A stretch of 49,157 nucleotides of DNA from UBA1361 sp035647455 (GTDB lineage: Bacteria; Bacillota_I; Bacilli_A; RFN20; CAG-826). Location of the stretch: positions 1-49,157 of the forward strand of contig DASRNI010000012.1 of the NCBI GenBank assembly GCA_035647455.1, given 5' to 3'. Both the position numbers and the translations under genes were made by a program. A model generated the notes under the pieces. That model was not told the DNA's origin. It did no database searches and saw nothing but the letters and a program-made list of their open reading frames with translations. The first letter of the stretch is position 1, and every line of letters begins with the position of its first letter. Below are positions 24,912 to 33,182 of this stretch, in pieces.

Positions 24912-26323
24912 TATGCTTCAACTTCCTTTCTAATAAAGCGGAGTGAAGGCATGCGGTATCCATAATTTGATACAGAGCCTTCTTCACGTTCAACTGTATA
25001 AAAACATTCGTCTGACCCAGATTCGATTGTCGCTAAAATTAAGAGCATGAAAGCCTCAAAATTAGGTAATGATATTTCCGAAATATGTAATTCGCTATCA
25101 TCATCAAACGCTAAATCCATAAAATCAAGCACCCGGTCTGTCGAAAACTGATTACGTGCTTCTTCAATAAAACTTTCAATGAGCACGTCATCCGCAAGTT
25201 CAAATTCACTAATTGATAACGGTAAGCTTTCATCACGCAACTTGCGCACAATCGGAATTGTAATCGCTTCCGGCGTAATAAAACCTTGGGGGACCATTGT
25301 GAATGTGTCACGGAGTGTATTTAAAATTGGCGAAACAGTATCACCTTTACTAAGCTTCTCAGCGTATACTTTAAAAATATAATCGAGATGGCCTTTAATT
25401 GTTTTGTCAGCGCGGTTTAAATATAAAATTTTATTCGCACTCGCTTTTGTGTAATCTTGGTGTTTGCGGTCAATTTCACTAATTGTGCTGCCGAGTTGTT
25501 CGTACATATCACTAATAAAGTTAATTTTACTAATAATATCTTGTTCCGCAGCTTGCGCGTCTTTCGCTCTCGTCCACATTAAAGCTTGCGTTGTTAACTG
25601 TTTGCGTATTTCTTCGCTATAAAGCCAATTTTGTAAAATTGATAAAATTGGTCGCTTAAACTTGGCGACACTATCAAACGTTTTCAGTGGATGGTAATAG
25701 CGGTCACTAACCCGTGTTTTATAAAGATCAAAATAATCTTCTAAAATGTTATTTGTGCTGAAAACTTTGCCTAGCCGGTTTTGGAAAATGCGAATACTAT
25801 GCGCGAGCGTAATAAGCTCAGTTCGAAGTTTCTTCGTATTTTCAAAAGCACGGACGAGCGTTGCGTACATAAATTCGTCGCGCGCTTCGTCTTCCTGCTT
25901 GAGTTCACTGTACGTCGCATGGACAAGCGAGACGTACTCGGCGTTATGATCAGTTACTAAATCGTTTAAGAGCGTTAAGAAACTAATCGAATAACTTGGT
26001 AGGGCGATGTATTCTTCAAAATTTTCTTGACTAATTTCGACATCGATCCAGCCCGTTTCTTCTAAGCGGCGCACGACGAAACTTGCTTTGTCACTAAAGT
26101 CGCGTTGCTCCGCATCTTCATTTTCATCTTCGCTTAAGTCAACTTGTAAAATTAAATCACTGTATTTATCTTTAAGTGTGCGAACAAAGTCACTGCGACG
26201 AATTAAAAGATCGTTACTCTCGAGCGACTTTTGTAAGAGCAATAAAGCTTCAGCGTATATTTCTTTGTTTTTACTCGCTAATATTGAAAAGAAGTTTGAT
26301 GGTAATATCGTAAATAAACTCAC
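24911..26323 (-). CDS. jetA: JetA/MukF-like kleisin (Wadjet JetA family, DUF5716)
   Basis: The 470-residue protein is the kleisin-type subunit. The N-terminus LPSNFFSILASKNKEIYAEAL is characteristic of Bacillota JetA proteins. An N-terminal winged-helix region is followed by a helical middle with REDTFTMV-like content (LRDTFTMVPQGFITPE) and a C-terminal wing. It is the first gene of the operon. The start is GTG, with AAAGGAG nine to ten bases upstream. It faces a divergent gene across 130 bases that hold three TGCGAT boxes. No frameshift or missing part is visible. Confidence 0.85.
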   Translation of the reverse strand: MSLFTILPSNFFSILASKNKEIYAEALLLLQKSLESNDLLIRRSDFVRTLKDKYSDLILQVDLSEDENEDAEQRDFSDKASFVVRRLEETGWIDVEISQENFEEYIALPSYSISFLTLLNDLVTDHNAEYVSLVHATYSELKQEDEARDEFMYATLVRAFENTKKLRTELITLAHSIRIFQNRLGKVFSTNNILEDYFDLYKTRVSDRYYHPLKTFDSVAKFKRPILSILQNWLYSEEIRKQLTTQALMWTRAKDAQAAEQDIISKINFISDMYEQLGSTISEIDRKHQDYTKASANKILYLNRADKTIKGHLDYIFKVYAEKLSKGDTVSPILNTLRDTFTMVPQGFITPEAITIPIVRKLRDESLPLSISEFELADDVLIESFIEEARNQFSTDRVLDFMDLAFDDDSELHISEISLPNFEAFMLLILATIESGSDECFYTVEREEGSVSNYGYRMPSLRFIRKEVEA

Positions 26324-26453
26324 TAAAAAATCTCCTTTGCTACATAGTTTATATTAACATATAAAAAGGAAATTGCGATGAAAATTGATATAATGAAATC
26401 GCAAATCAAAATCGTAACTTTCGAATGCGATTTAAGAAAAGGAAAAAACTAGT
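26324..26453. promoter_or_regulatory. divergent control region with three TGCGAT boxes
   Basis: This 130-base gap separates jetA (leftward) and the 26454 gene (rightward). Three related boxes occur: ATTGCGAT at 26372-26379, AAATCGCA (inverse) at 26396-26403 and TGCGATTT at 26426-26433. The last two form a perfect 8-bp inverted repeat; the first two form a 7-bp one. A TATAAT at 26389-26394 lies between boxes one and two and could be the rightward -10, but no good -35 box fits. I infer an operator array for a regulator not encoded in the gap. Confidence 0.5.
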
Positions 26454-27524
26454 TTGTCTGACACGAAATTATCCCAAAAAGATATCCGCGATTTACTGCG
26501 CGACGATCCGCACATTTCGCCAATCACGATCGAAAAGATTAATTATTTTCGCGACCACATTAGTGATATTTTTCGCGAAAACAGAAAAACACTCCGCGGG
26601 CTTGAGATTAATCTCAAAGATTTTTGCGCTCTTGTCGTTAATCGCCATAATGAACGGATGAAAAAAGCGAATTTAAAACTTAAAAAGTCTTACTTTAATC
26701 ATGATAATTACATTCGTTCTCTCGCTAAGGAAACAATTGAAGAAGCTGAACGACTCAATGATCCTGATAACCCGTTTCTTGGTCAAGGTGTGCTTAATCC
26801 GCGGGTCAGCCGCTTTCAAAACATTTTAAGTACGCGCATTAATGCGATTCGCGCGATTGATAAGAAAAAACTAACGGAAAGTGACCGTGTTCTCCTTTCC
26901 GTGATTAAGCGCTTTTATGACCAAAAAATTGCTGGACTTCTCCTGCTTGAACGTGAGCTTTATAATGACGCCTTAATTATTTGGCGGAGTTTACTTGAAA
27001 CTACAACGACGATGCTTATTTTAGCAGCGCATCCCGAACTAACCGGTAAATATAAAGTTCGCCGGGAGCTTGCCTTGATGCATGCAAATATTATTAAAGT
27101 CACTGAAGAAACGAAAGAAGAAAAATCGCGCGAAACAAAAAAACATGCCGTCAAGCGTAATATTCCTTACTTCACTGCTGAACGCTTTGGCTGGGCCGGT
27201 GCGTTAATTAAAGACCAAGACTTCTCGCTAAAAACACTTTTAGGCGTAGTGAATCTCGAAAGTTATCATGTTCATTATTCATTTGCTTCGCTTTTCGTCC
27301 ATGAATATTCCATCACCGGTGAATTTTTCAGCCACTTAATCACGTTTGAAGACTATTTATTAACACTTTATTTCCAACTTTATGACTTAACAAGACCACT
27401 CATTATTACGAAATTTACGAAAGACCGCAAGGAAGAGAAAAGGCAAGAAAAAAGACTGCGTACGGAAGTTAGTGATCTCCGTGGTCGCTTTACTGATTTT
27501 GCTCTTTTAATTAGTAACGTATGA
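26454..27524 (+). CDS. helical DUF5677-like protein divergent from jetA
   Basis: The 356-residue soluble, all-helical protein starts at TTG with AAAAGGA upstream. Two conserved blocks stand out: ALIIWRSLLE (173-182) and LESYHVHYSFASLFVH (268-283). The same blocks occur at the same positions in the 44962-46050 protein, so the two are paralogues. The pattern (helical, RSLLE, late H) resembles the DUF5677 family, whose function is unknown; that family name is from memory. The C-terminal 40 residues are strongly basic (KDRKEEKRQEKR), which could contact nucleic acid. It overlaps the next gene by 4 bases and is divergent from the jet operon across shared control boxes, so a linked role is plausible but not shown. 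Confidence 0.7.
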   Translation: MSDTKLSQKDIRDLLRDDPHISPITIEKINYFRDHISDIFRENRKTLRGLEINLKDFCALVVNRHNERMKKANLKLKKSYFNHDNYIRSLAKETIEEAERLNDPDNPFLGQGVLNPRVSRFQNILSTRINAIRAIDKKKLTESDRVLLSVIKRFYDQKIAGLLLLERELYNDALIIWRSLLETTTTMLILAAHPELTGKYKVRRELALMHANIIKVTEETKEEKSRETKKHAVKRNIPYFTAERFGWAGALIKDQDFSLKTLLGVVNLESYHVHYSFASLFVHEYSITGEFFSHLITFEDYLLTLYFQLYDLTRPLIITKFTKDRKEEKRQEKRLRTEVSDLRGRFTDFALLISNV

Positions 27525-27991
27525 CCGAAGCAAAAGAAAATTATCTTGGCCAAAAAATTTACGCATACCGGCTTTATATTATCGCCGTCTTTTTGCCGAT
27601 TTATGCACTTAGCATCATTGTTTTTTATCTTTTGATTGGCATCGTTTTTCCACCAACTTTACTTCATTATATTTTGCTTGGCGGCTGGACTTTAGTCACA
27701 CTAATTTACTTAATTTTTGCGAACCGTCTTAATTATTATGAACTCACAAAACGCGAACTTATTCACTATCGGAATAAAAAAGAAATGCGCTACGTTTATA
27801 AAGATATTTGGTATATTGATCTTGCGTATTCAAATAAAAAATCGTCCCTTCGTTTCTTCACAAACCAAGGTGACGAACGTTATATTATTCACGATAAAAA
27901 ACGAATCATTTTAGCGGAACTTTTAAAAAGATGTCCGAACTTAATCACAAAAGAAGCATATTTACAAAAATTCCCGAAAATAAAAATGTAA
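27521..27991 (+). CDS. small membrane protein with PH-like C-terminal domain
   Basis: The 156-residue protein has two hydrophobic helices (about 18-44 and 48-68). A beta-rich cytoplasmic domain of about 85 residues follows and reads like a bacterial PH (bPH2-type) fold: LTKRELIHYRNKKEMRYVYKDI then an FFTNQGDERYIIHDK strand pair. This layout is common in small Bacillota membrane proteins of unknown function. It overlaps the upstream helical protein by 4 bases (ATGA), so both are translated together. It has no terminator of its own; the rpmB promoter starts right after it. Confidence 0.7.
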   Translation: MTEAKENYLGQKIYAYRLYIIAVFLPIYALSIIVFYLLIGIVFPPTLLHYILLGGWTLVTLIYLIFANRLNYYELTKRELIHYRNKKEMRYVYKDIWYIDLAYSNKKSSLRFFTNQGDERYIIHDKKRIILAELLKRCPNLITKEAYLQKFPKIKM

Positions 27992-27994
27992 TGA

Positions 27995-28024
27995 TTGGCA
28001 TAATTAATTTAATTATGGTAATCT
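27995..28024 (+). promoter_or_regulatory. rpmB promoter
   Basis: TTGGCA (27995-28000), an 18-base spacer and TAATCT (28019-28024) lie just before rpmB. Confidence 0.5.
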
Positions 28025-28058
28025 AACAAAGCATTATACGCGGAAGGAGGGATTCTTT

Positions 28059-28244
28059 ATGGCAAGACATTGTCCAGTCACAGGCAAAGGCCCATTAAGT
28101 GGGAATAGACGCAGTCACTCACTCCGGGCAACGAGACGACGTTGGGGTGTAAACCTCCAGACATTCGAAGTTGAAGTCGATGGTAAAGTCCAAAAAGTCC
28201 GTATGTCCGCTCGCGCTTATCGTACTTTAAATAAAAGTAAATAA
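28059..28244 (+). CDS. rpmB: 50S ribosomal protein L28
   Basis: L28 is a small 50S protein near the E site. The 61-residue product matches the family throughout: MARHCPVTGKGPLSGN, RSHSLRATRRRWGVNLQ, then VDGKVQKVRMSARAYRTL. The CxxCG-type zinc pairs of the C+ form are absent (only one cysteine), so this is the zinc-free type. AAGGAGG gives a very strong ribosome binding site. It is a single-gene unit between its own promoter and a terminator with a GAAA loop. Confidence 0.97.
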   Translation: MARHCPVTGKGPLSGNRRSHSLRATRRRWGVNLQTFEVEVDGKVQKVRMSARAYRTLNKSK

Positions 28245-28263
28245 GCTTCGGCCTTAAAAAAAT

Positions 28264-28290
28264 AACGCTCAGGAAACTGGGCGTTTTTTT
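28264..28290. terminator. bidirectional terminator between rpmB and 28306 gene
   Basis: AACGCTCAG (28264-28272) pairs with CTGGGCGTT (28277-28285) over a GAAA tetraloop, nine pairs with one G-U. Seven T residues follow (28284-28290) and seven A residues precede (28256-28262), so it can serve rpmB and the opposing membrane-protein gene. Confidence 0.92.
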
Positions 28291-28305
28291 ATTCAGTAGT
28301 GGTTT

Positions 28306-28980
28306 TTATAAAAATAAAGATAACAAACTAATCACTAAAAAGGCGAGATGAAGGAAAACAAAGATCCATTCATAAAGCGCCAAAATAAATGTTTTCGGCC
28401 GCATAATAATGACCGTTTCATCTTGTTGGGTGATTTTATCCATATACGGCCACTTCGCAAGTTTTGGGTTAAGAATAAGACCGATAATCACACCGGCAAC
28501 GACATAACCAAGCGCGATAAAAATGTACGTAAAACTATTTTCATTAATTTTACTAAATGGTGAAAAGTGTAAGTTTAAGCCAAGCGCTAAGAAACTTGTG
28601 AAAAGCGCAAAGACATATAGTAAAAGGACAATAATGTGAAACTTAACGTTATCAATTTTAAGAAAAAAGACGAGAAAGTACGTAAACGCAGCAACCGTTA
28701 AGCCGCTTAAAAGCATAATGTCATAAAAGAAAAGATTATTGCCGTCTTTAAAAGCAAACGCAAAGCCGTAAACGAGTAATAAGAGACTAATTAAGCCGTG
28801 AAACAAGTATTGTAATTTTAAAAAGCGCCGTGAAGTTCCTTCGGTTAATTCAAATGGTAATTCGTTTTTAAAATTAAACTTGCGCTTCTGCGTAATTTTA
28901 AACATATTTAGTTGAAAAATAAGCGTGATACTAAATAGCGCTATAACGCCGAGAAATGAAAAAAGAATGAGATTATTCAT
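28306..28980 (-). CDS. six-helix membrane protein of unknown function
   Basis: The 224-residue integral membrane protein has about six hydrophobic helices (roughly 2-25, 57-76, 82-108, 113-137, 148-169 and 197-224). I recognise no transporter or enzyme motif. It overlaps the end of rpe by 8 bases and closes the long gmk-to-rpe block, ending at the shared terminator. It may be a lineage-specific addition to that operon. Confidence 0.75.
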   Translation of the reverse strand: MNNLILFSFLGVIALFSITLIFQLNMFKITQKRKFNFKNELPFELTEGTSRRFLKLQYLFHGLISLLLLVYGFAFAFKDGNNLFFYDIMLLSGLTVAAFTYFLVFFLKIDNVKFHIIVLLLYVFALFTSFLALGLNLHFSPFSKINENSFTYIFIALGYVVAGVIIGLILNPKLAKWPYMDKITQQDETVIIMRPKTFILALYEWIFVFLHLAFLVISLLSLFL

Positions 28981-29635
28981 CGCGCAGCTTTTTAATCCTT
29001 TGCTTCATATCTTGCTGATTAAATAAGTACGAACCAGCAACGAGAACTTCCGCACCGGCCTTTTTAACTAAAGCACCAGTTTCACTATTAATCCCGCCAT
29101 CTACTTCAATTAAATAGCGAAAGTTGTGCATCTTTTTAAGTCGGGCAAGCGCACTAATCTTTTCGAGTGAATTTTCCATAAATGACTGGCCACCAAAGCC
29201 TGGTTCAACTGACATAATTAAAACTAAATCAAGTTCATTTAAATAAGGAAAAAGCACTTCAACGTCTGTACCCGGTTTAATACTCATCCCCGCTTTCGCA
29301 CCTAAACTTTTAATTTTTTTGATTAATTGATGGGTTGCTTGTTCGTTTTCCATTACTTCGTAATGGAACGTCACGATATCCGCACCTTTTTTAATATATT
29401 CATCCGCGTATATTTCCGGATTACTAATCATTAAGTGAACGTCATAAACAAAGTCATAATGCGGACTAATTGCGTCAAGGAGCGTTAAGCCGAAGGAAAG
29501 ATTTGGGACAAAATGGCCGTCCATGACATCAAAATGTAAGTACGTAATATTGTGCGTTTTGAGTAATTTTAACTCGCGATCTAGAAAGCGAAAATCCGCG
29601 GCAAGTAAACTTGGGGCAACAATAATTTGTTTCAT
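28973..29635 (-). CDS. rpe: ribulose-phosphate 3-epimerase
   Basis: Rpe interconverts ribulose-5-phosphate and xylulose-5-phosphate in the pentose phosphate pathway. The 220-residue TIM barrel shows VAPSLLAADF, HFDVMDGHFVPNLSFG (metal-binding His and catalytic Asp), YDVHLMI, MSVEPGFGGQSF and the phosphate-binding VDGGIN. It directly follows rsgA, the classic Bacillota order prkC-rsgA-rpe. Confidence 0.97.
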   Translation of the reverse strand: MKQIIVAPSLLAADFRFLDRELKLLKTHNITYLHFDVMDGHFVPNLSFGLTLLDAISPHYDFVYDVHLMISNPEIYADEYIKKGADIVTFHYEVMENEQATHQLIKKIKSLGAKAGMSIKPGTDVEVLFPYLNELDLVLIMSVEPGFGGQSFMENSLEKISALARLKKMHNFRYLIEVDGGINSETGALVKKAGAEVLVAGSYLFNQQDMKQRIKKLRDE

Positions 29636-30490
29636 TTAATAATCCTCCGCATGACGTTTTAATTCTTCACTTATTGTAACATAATTTCGGTATGTTTGTT
29701 CACTAATAAGGCCCGCTTCAACATCAACTTTAACCGCACAGCCTGGCTCATTAATATGGTAACAATCATTAAAGCGACAGGCACCAATATATTCTTTGAA
29801 ACCAGGATAGTTTTCCGCTAAGTCACCTTTTGTAAGCGGAAGTTCAAACGAGCTAAAACCTGGTGTATCAATAATGTAGCCTTCGTTAAAGGGGAGCATA
29901 ATCACTTCTTTTGTTACGTGACGACCGCGATTAACATTAATGTTATATTTACCAATCTCACGTTCATAATCTGTTAGAGCGTTGATAAAGCTTGATTTAC
30001 CAACACCAGATTGACCCATTAAGGCGGTAATTTTACCCCCAATATACTTTTTAACCGCTTTTACACCTTCACCAGTTACGTTATTAACAATAAAGTACGG
30101 CACACCAAGTTTATCAAGTCGTGAAAGATGCGGGGCGAGTGTCGTTTCGTCACTTAAATCAAGTTTCGTAATAATGACAAGTGGTTTTGCTTCGGCAAAA
30201 TTAACGTAACTTAAAAACTTTTCGACAAGTAAAGAACTAAATGTCGGTTCAACAAGTGACATCACGATTAAAACAAGATCAACATTTGCTAACGGTGGAC
30301 GAAGTAAAAAATTGTGCCGTGGTAATAAGCGTGTAACAAGATTATTTTCTGGTTCAAACTTGACGTGATCACCAACAAAAATATGGCCGCCAGATTTAAT
30401 TAGGTTACCGCTTGCTTTACAAACGAAAAGCTCACCTTTAAACTCAACAATAAAGCTCGATTTTTGTTTATTAACGACTAAACCAACCAT
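29636..30490 (-). CDS. rsgA: ribosome small subunit biogenesis GTPase RsgA
   Basis: RsgA is a circularly permuted GTPase that checks late 30S assembly. The 284-residue protein has an N-terminal OB fold. G4 is TKLD (108-111) ahead of G1 GQSGVGKS (159-166) and G3 DTPG (about 210), the permuted order. A C-terminal zinc motif reads CRFNDCYH followed by a further Cys. It shares a base with the prkC stop codon (TAATG) and abuts rpe. In B. subtilis RsgA (CpgA) is a PrkC substrate, which fits its place here. Confidence 0.96.
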   Translation of the reverse strand: MVGLVVNKQKSSFIVEFKGELFVCKASGNLIKSGGHIFVGDHVKFEPENNLVTRLLPRHNFLLRPPLANVDLVLIVMSLVEPTFSSLLVEKFLSYVNFAEAKPLVIITKLDLSDETTLAPHLSRLDKLGVPYFIVNNVTGEGVKAVKKYIGGKITALMGQSGVGKSSFINALTDYEREIGKYNINVNRGRHVTKEVIMLPFNEGYIIDTPGFSSFELPLTKGDLAENYPGFKEYIGACRFNDCYHINEPGCAVKVDVEAGLISEQTYRNYVTISEELKRHAEDY

Positions 30491-31377
30491 TACTCATCCA
30501 CTGCAAAGCCAAACCAGCGCACCCAAATTGATTGCCGGGGTTCGAGTAAGGCGGGGTTTTCCTTCAGTTTTACTAAGTCTTCTTTTAGTTCATCAACAGT
30601 TTGATAACGTTCACGCGGTTTTTTGCGGACCGTTTTTAAAATAATTCGTTCGAGTTCGACGGGAAACGTTTTAATAAACTTGCGCGGCTTCGGAAACTTC
30701 TCCCGCACTTGTTTAATCGCAATTGTAACGTTAGAATCACCGTCAAAAGGCACACGGCCTGTCACAAGTTGGAATAAATTAATTCCGAGCGCATAAATAT
30801 CACTGCGTTCACTAGCTTCGCCACCTTCACAAACTTCGGGGGCTAGGTAATGAGCGCTGCCGACAATGTTTGTGTTACTAGTCACGCGTTTACTATCTTG
30901 ATAGCGGGCAATACCAAAGTCACCAAGTTTAATGAGACCATCACGCGTAATATAAACGTTACTTGGTTTAATATCCCGGTGAATAATCCCGTTTTGATGG
31001 GCAACACTTACCGCACTACAAAGTTGTTCAACGATATCAATTGCTTCTAAGTACGTATATTTACCGCGTTCATCAAGTTCTTCTTCTAAGTTTTTACCAA
31101 CGATTAATTCGTTAACCATATATGGTAGGTTGTTATATTTACCGACACTAATGACCCGGACAATGTTTGGATGATTAAGCATCGCTGTTGCCCGTGCTTC
31201 GATTTCAAAGCGGGCTAAATTTACTTTATCTTTCGCGACTGTAGCTTTTAAAAACTTGAGCGCGACATTTCTTTTCGTAATAATATCGATTGCTTCGAAG
31301 ACACTACCCATACCGCCTTCACCAAGTACACTTAAAATCCGGTAACGGTTATCGATTAAGTCACCGATTCTAATCAT
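30490..31377 (-). CDS. prkC: PrkC-like Ser/Thr protein kinase, kinase domain only
   Basis: The 295-residue protein is a complete Hanks-type kinase: LGEGGMGSVFEA (glycine loop), ALKFL (Lys), HRDIKPSN (catalytic Asp), DFGIA, then threonines in an activation loop (SNTNIVGS) and APE. Unlike PrkC/PknB of walled Bacillota (about 600 or more residues) it stops after about 20 residues past the kinase domain. There is no transmembrane helix and there are no PASTA repeats. The start is ATG 31377, with GGGAG upstream, rather than the longer in-frame start at 31422. It overlaps the phosphatase gene by 8 bases. A soluble kinase cannot sense muropeptides, which suggests a wall-less or rewired lineage. Confidence 0.92.
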   Translation of the reverse strand: MIRIGDLIDNRYRILSVLGEGGMGSVFEAIDIITKRNVALKFLKATVAKDKVNLARFEIEARATAMLNHPNIVRVISVGKYNNLPYMVNELIVGKNLEEELDERGKYTYLEAIDIVEQLCSAVSVAHQNGIIHRDIKPSNVYITRDGLIKLGDFGIARYQDSKRVTSNTNIVGSAHYLAPEVCEGGEASERSDIYALGINLFQLVTGRVPFDGDSNVTIAIKQVREKFPKPRKFIKTFPVELERIILKTVRKKPRERYQTVDELKEDLVKLKENPALLEPRQSIWVRWFGFAVDE

Positions 31378-32119
31378 TTTTAAGCTCCCACAAGCAAACT
31401 GCGATATTATCCGCACCACCACGTTCTTTCGCTAAGTCAATTAAATCGTTAACTTTATTTTCCGTGCTGCGGTTTGTTTTAAGTAGTTCAACGATATCTT
31501 TATTATCAAGCATATTGTAAAGACCATCACTACAAACAAGAATTTTTTCACCGCGATACTGCCGTTTCTTTAAATCAAAAGTAATTGAAGGTAAAGTACC
31601 GAGCGCGTTCGTTAATATGTTCTTTTTCGGATGTCTTTCTGCTTCTTCAGCACTAATTTGGCCCGTTTTCACTAAATAACCAACAACAGTTTGATCCTCG
31701 CTAACTTGTTCGATTTCATCTTCATTAATTAAATAAAAGCGACTATCACCGATATTTAAATTAATCACCATCCGTTTCGTTAAAACAACCGCGTTCATCG
31801 TTGTTGACATATTATTAATATCGTTACTTAAAATACTTTCTTCGAAAATTGCTTTATTAATTGCTTTGACTTGTTTAAGGAAAAAGCGGCGAACACCGCG
31901 AGAAGTACGGAAACCGCGATTCGTTAAAAATGCTTTCATCAGCATATCAATCGCTAGCTGTGCGGCAAAGTCACCTTTGTTATGGCCACCAAGTCCGTCA
32001 CAAACGACAAAGAGTAAGTCGCGTTTTTGGTTCAGTAAAACAGCGGCTTTATCTTCGTTATGAAGACGGACAAGTCCGCGGTCACTGCGCGCATAAAATG
32101 TTCCACGGTCACTCGCCAT
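31370..32119 (-). CDS. prpC: PP2C-family protein phosphatase
   Basis: PrpC reverses PrkC phosphorylation. The 249-residue metal-dependent phosphatase has RLHNEDK (metal Asp), VVCDGLGGH (core DGxGGH), NIGDSRFYLI and GGADNIAV near the end. The ATG at 32119 is chosen over an in-frame start at 32203 because AGGAGG precedes it and the family homology begins there (TFYARSDRG). It overlaps rlmN by 11 bases and the kinase gene by 8. Confidence 0.94.
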   Translation of the reverse strand: MASDRGTFYARSDRGLVRLHNEDKAAVLLNQKRDLLFVVCDGLGGHNKGDFAAQLAIDMLMKAFLTNRGFRTSRGVRRFFLKQVKAINKAIFEESILSNDINNMSTTMNAVVLTKRMVINLNIGDSRFYLINEDEIEQVSEDQTVVGYLVKTGQISAEEAERHPKKNILTNALGTLPSITFDLKKRQYRGEKILVCSDGLYNMLDNKDIVELLKTNRSTENKVNDLIDLAKERGGADNIAVCLWELKND

Positions 32120-33182
32120 CAGCTTTCTCCTCCTTCGCGCGCAATTGCCCACAAGCAGCGTCGATATCGCTGCCAAATTCTTTCCGGACAGTTGCACGCA
32201 CATTCCGCTCTAAAAGCGTTTTTGCAAATATTTGCACACGGTTATTCGGGCTCCGTTCGAAATCATGTTCATCAACACTATTATACGGAATTAAGTTAAC
32301 AAAACCCATTGTTCCTTTAATAAGTTTAACAAGAGCAAGCGCGTCTTCGCGGGAATCGTTAAAGTCTTTCAGCATAATATATTCATAAGTTATGCGTTTA
32401 TTCGTTGTTTTTTCATAGTACTTTACCGCGTCCATTAAGTCTTTGAGCGGGTAAGCACTGTTGATTGGCATAATTTGGTTGCGTTTTTCATCCGTGGCGG
32501 CATGGAGTGAAATTGCGAGTTTTACTTGTAGTTTTAGATCAGCAAATTCACGTATTTTCGGAACGATACCGCATGTTGAGACCGTAATATGACGTGCACC
32601 AATGGCGAGACTTTTTGGGTCGTTGATTAAATTAATAAAGCGGACAATGTTACTAAAGTTATCAAACGGTTCACCAATCCCCATCATAACAACATGGGTT
32701 GTTAACTTCGTTTCACTGTTACTTGCCATATATTCGTTCATCGATAAAACTTGCTGCAGCATTTCACCTGCCGTTAAGTCACGCTGTTTTTTAAGTAAGC
32801 CGGAAGCACAAAACTTACAGCCCATATTGCAACCAACTTGCGTTGTAACACAAACAACATTGCCGTAACGGTAACGCATTAACACAGTTTCAACATGATG
32901 ATTATCATGCAGCGTTAAAAGCATCTTAATTGTGCCGTCTTTACTTGTTTGCACGCTTTTTGTGGCGAGTTTTGGAAAAACAAAATACTCTTTAAGCGCG
33001 GCTCGCGATTTCAAACTAATATTCGTCATTAAATCAAAGTCTTTAACGCCTTTTTCATACACCCATTCGAAAATTTGTTTCGCAGCGTACGGTTTTAAGT
33101 TAAAGTTTATTAATAGTTTTTCGAGTTCGTTTCGCGTTACATCGTAAAAATTACGATTCAAGTGGTTCTTCCGCTTCTGCAT
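32109..33182 (-). CDS. rlmN: 23S rRNA/tRNA adenine C2-methyltransferase RlmN
   Basis: RlmN is a radical SAM enzyme that methylates A2503 of 23S rRNA (and A37 of some tRNAs). The 357-residue protein has the iron-sulfur motif CNMGCKFC (C118, C122, C125) within TTQVGC. It also has GIGEPFDN and the C-terminal catalytic Cys344 in AACGQL. Family homology begins near residue 11 (NFYDVTRNELE). A TTG at 33161 is a possible alternative start, which would shorten the 32-base overlap with the upstream gene to 11. Confidence 0.95.
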   Translation of the reverse strand: MQKRKNHLNRNFYDVTRNELEKLLINFNLKPYAAKQIFEWVYEKGVKDFDLMTNISLKSRAALKEYFVFPKLATKSVQTSKDGTIKMLLTLHDNHHVETVLMRYRYGNVVCVTTQVGCNMGCKFCASGLLKKQRDLTAGEMLQQVLSMNEYMASNSETKLTTHVVMMGIGEPFDNFSNIVRFINLINDPKSLAIGARHITVSTCGIVPKIREFADLKLQVKLAISLHAATDEKRNQIMPINSAYPLKDLMDAVKYYEKTTNKRITYEYIMLKDFNDSREDALALVKLIKGTMGFVNLIPYNSVDEHDFERSPNNRVQIFAKTLLERNVRATVRKEFGSDIDAACGQLRAKEEKADGE

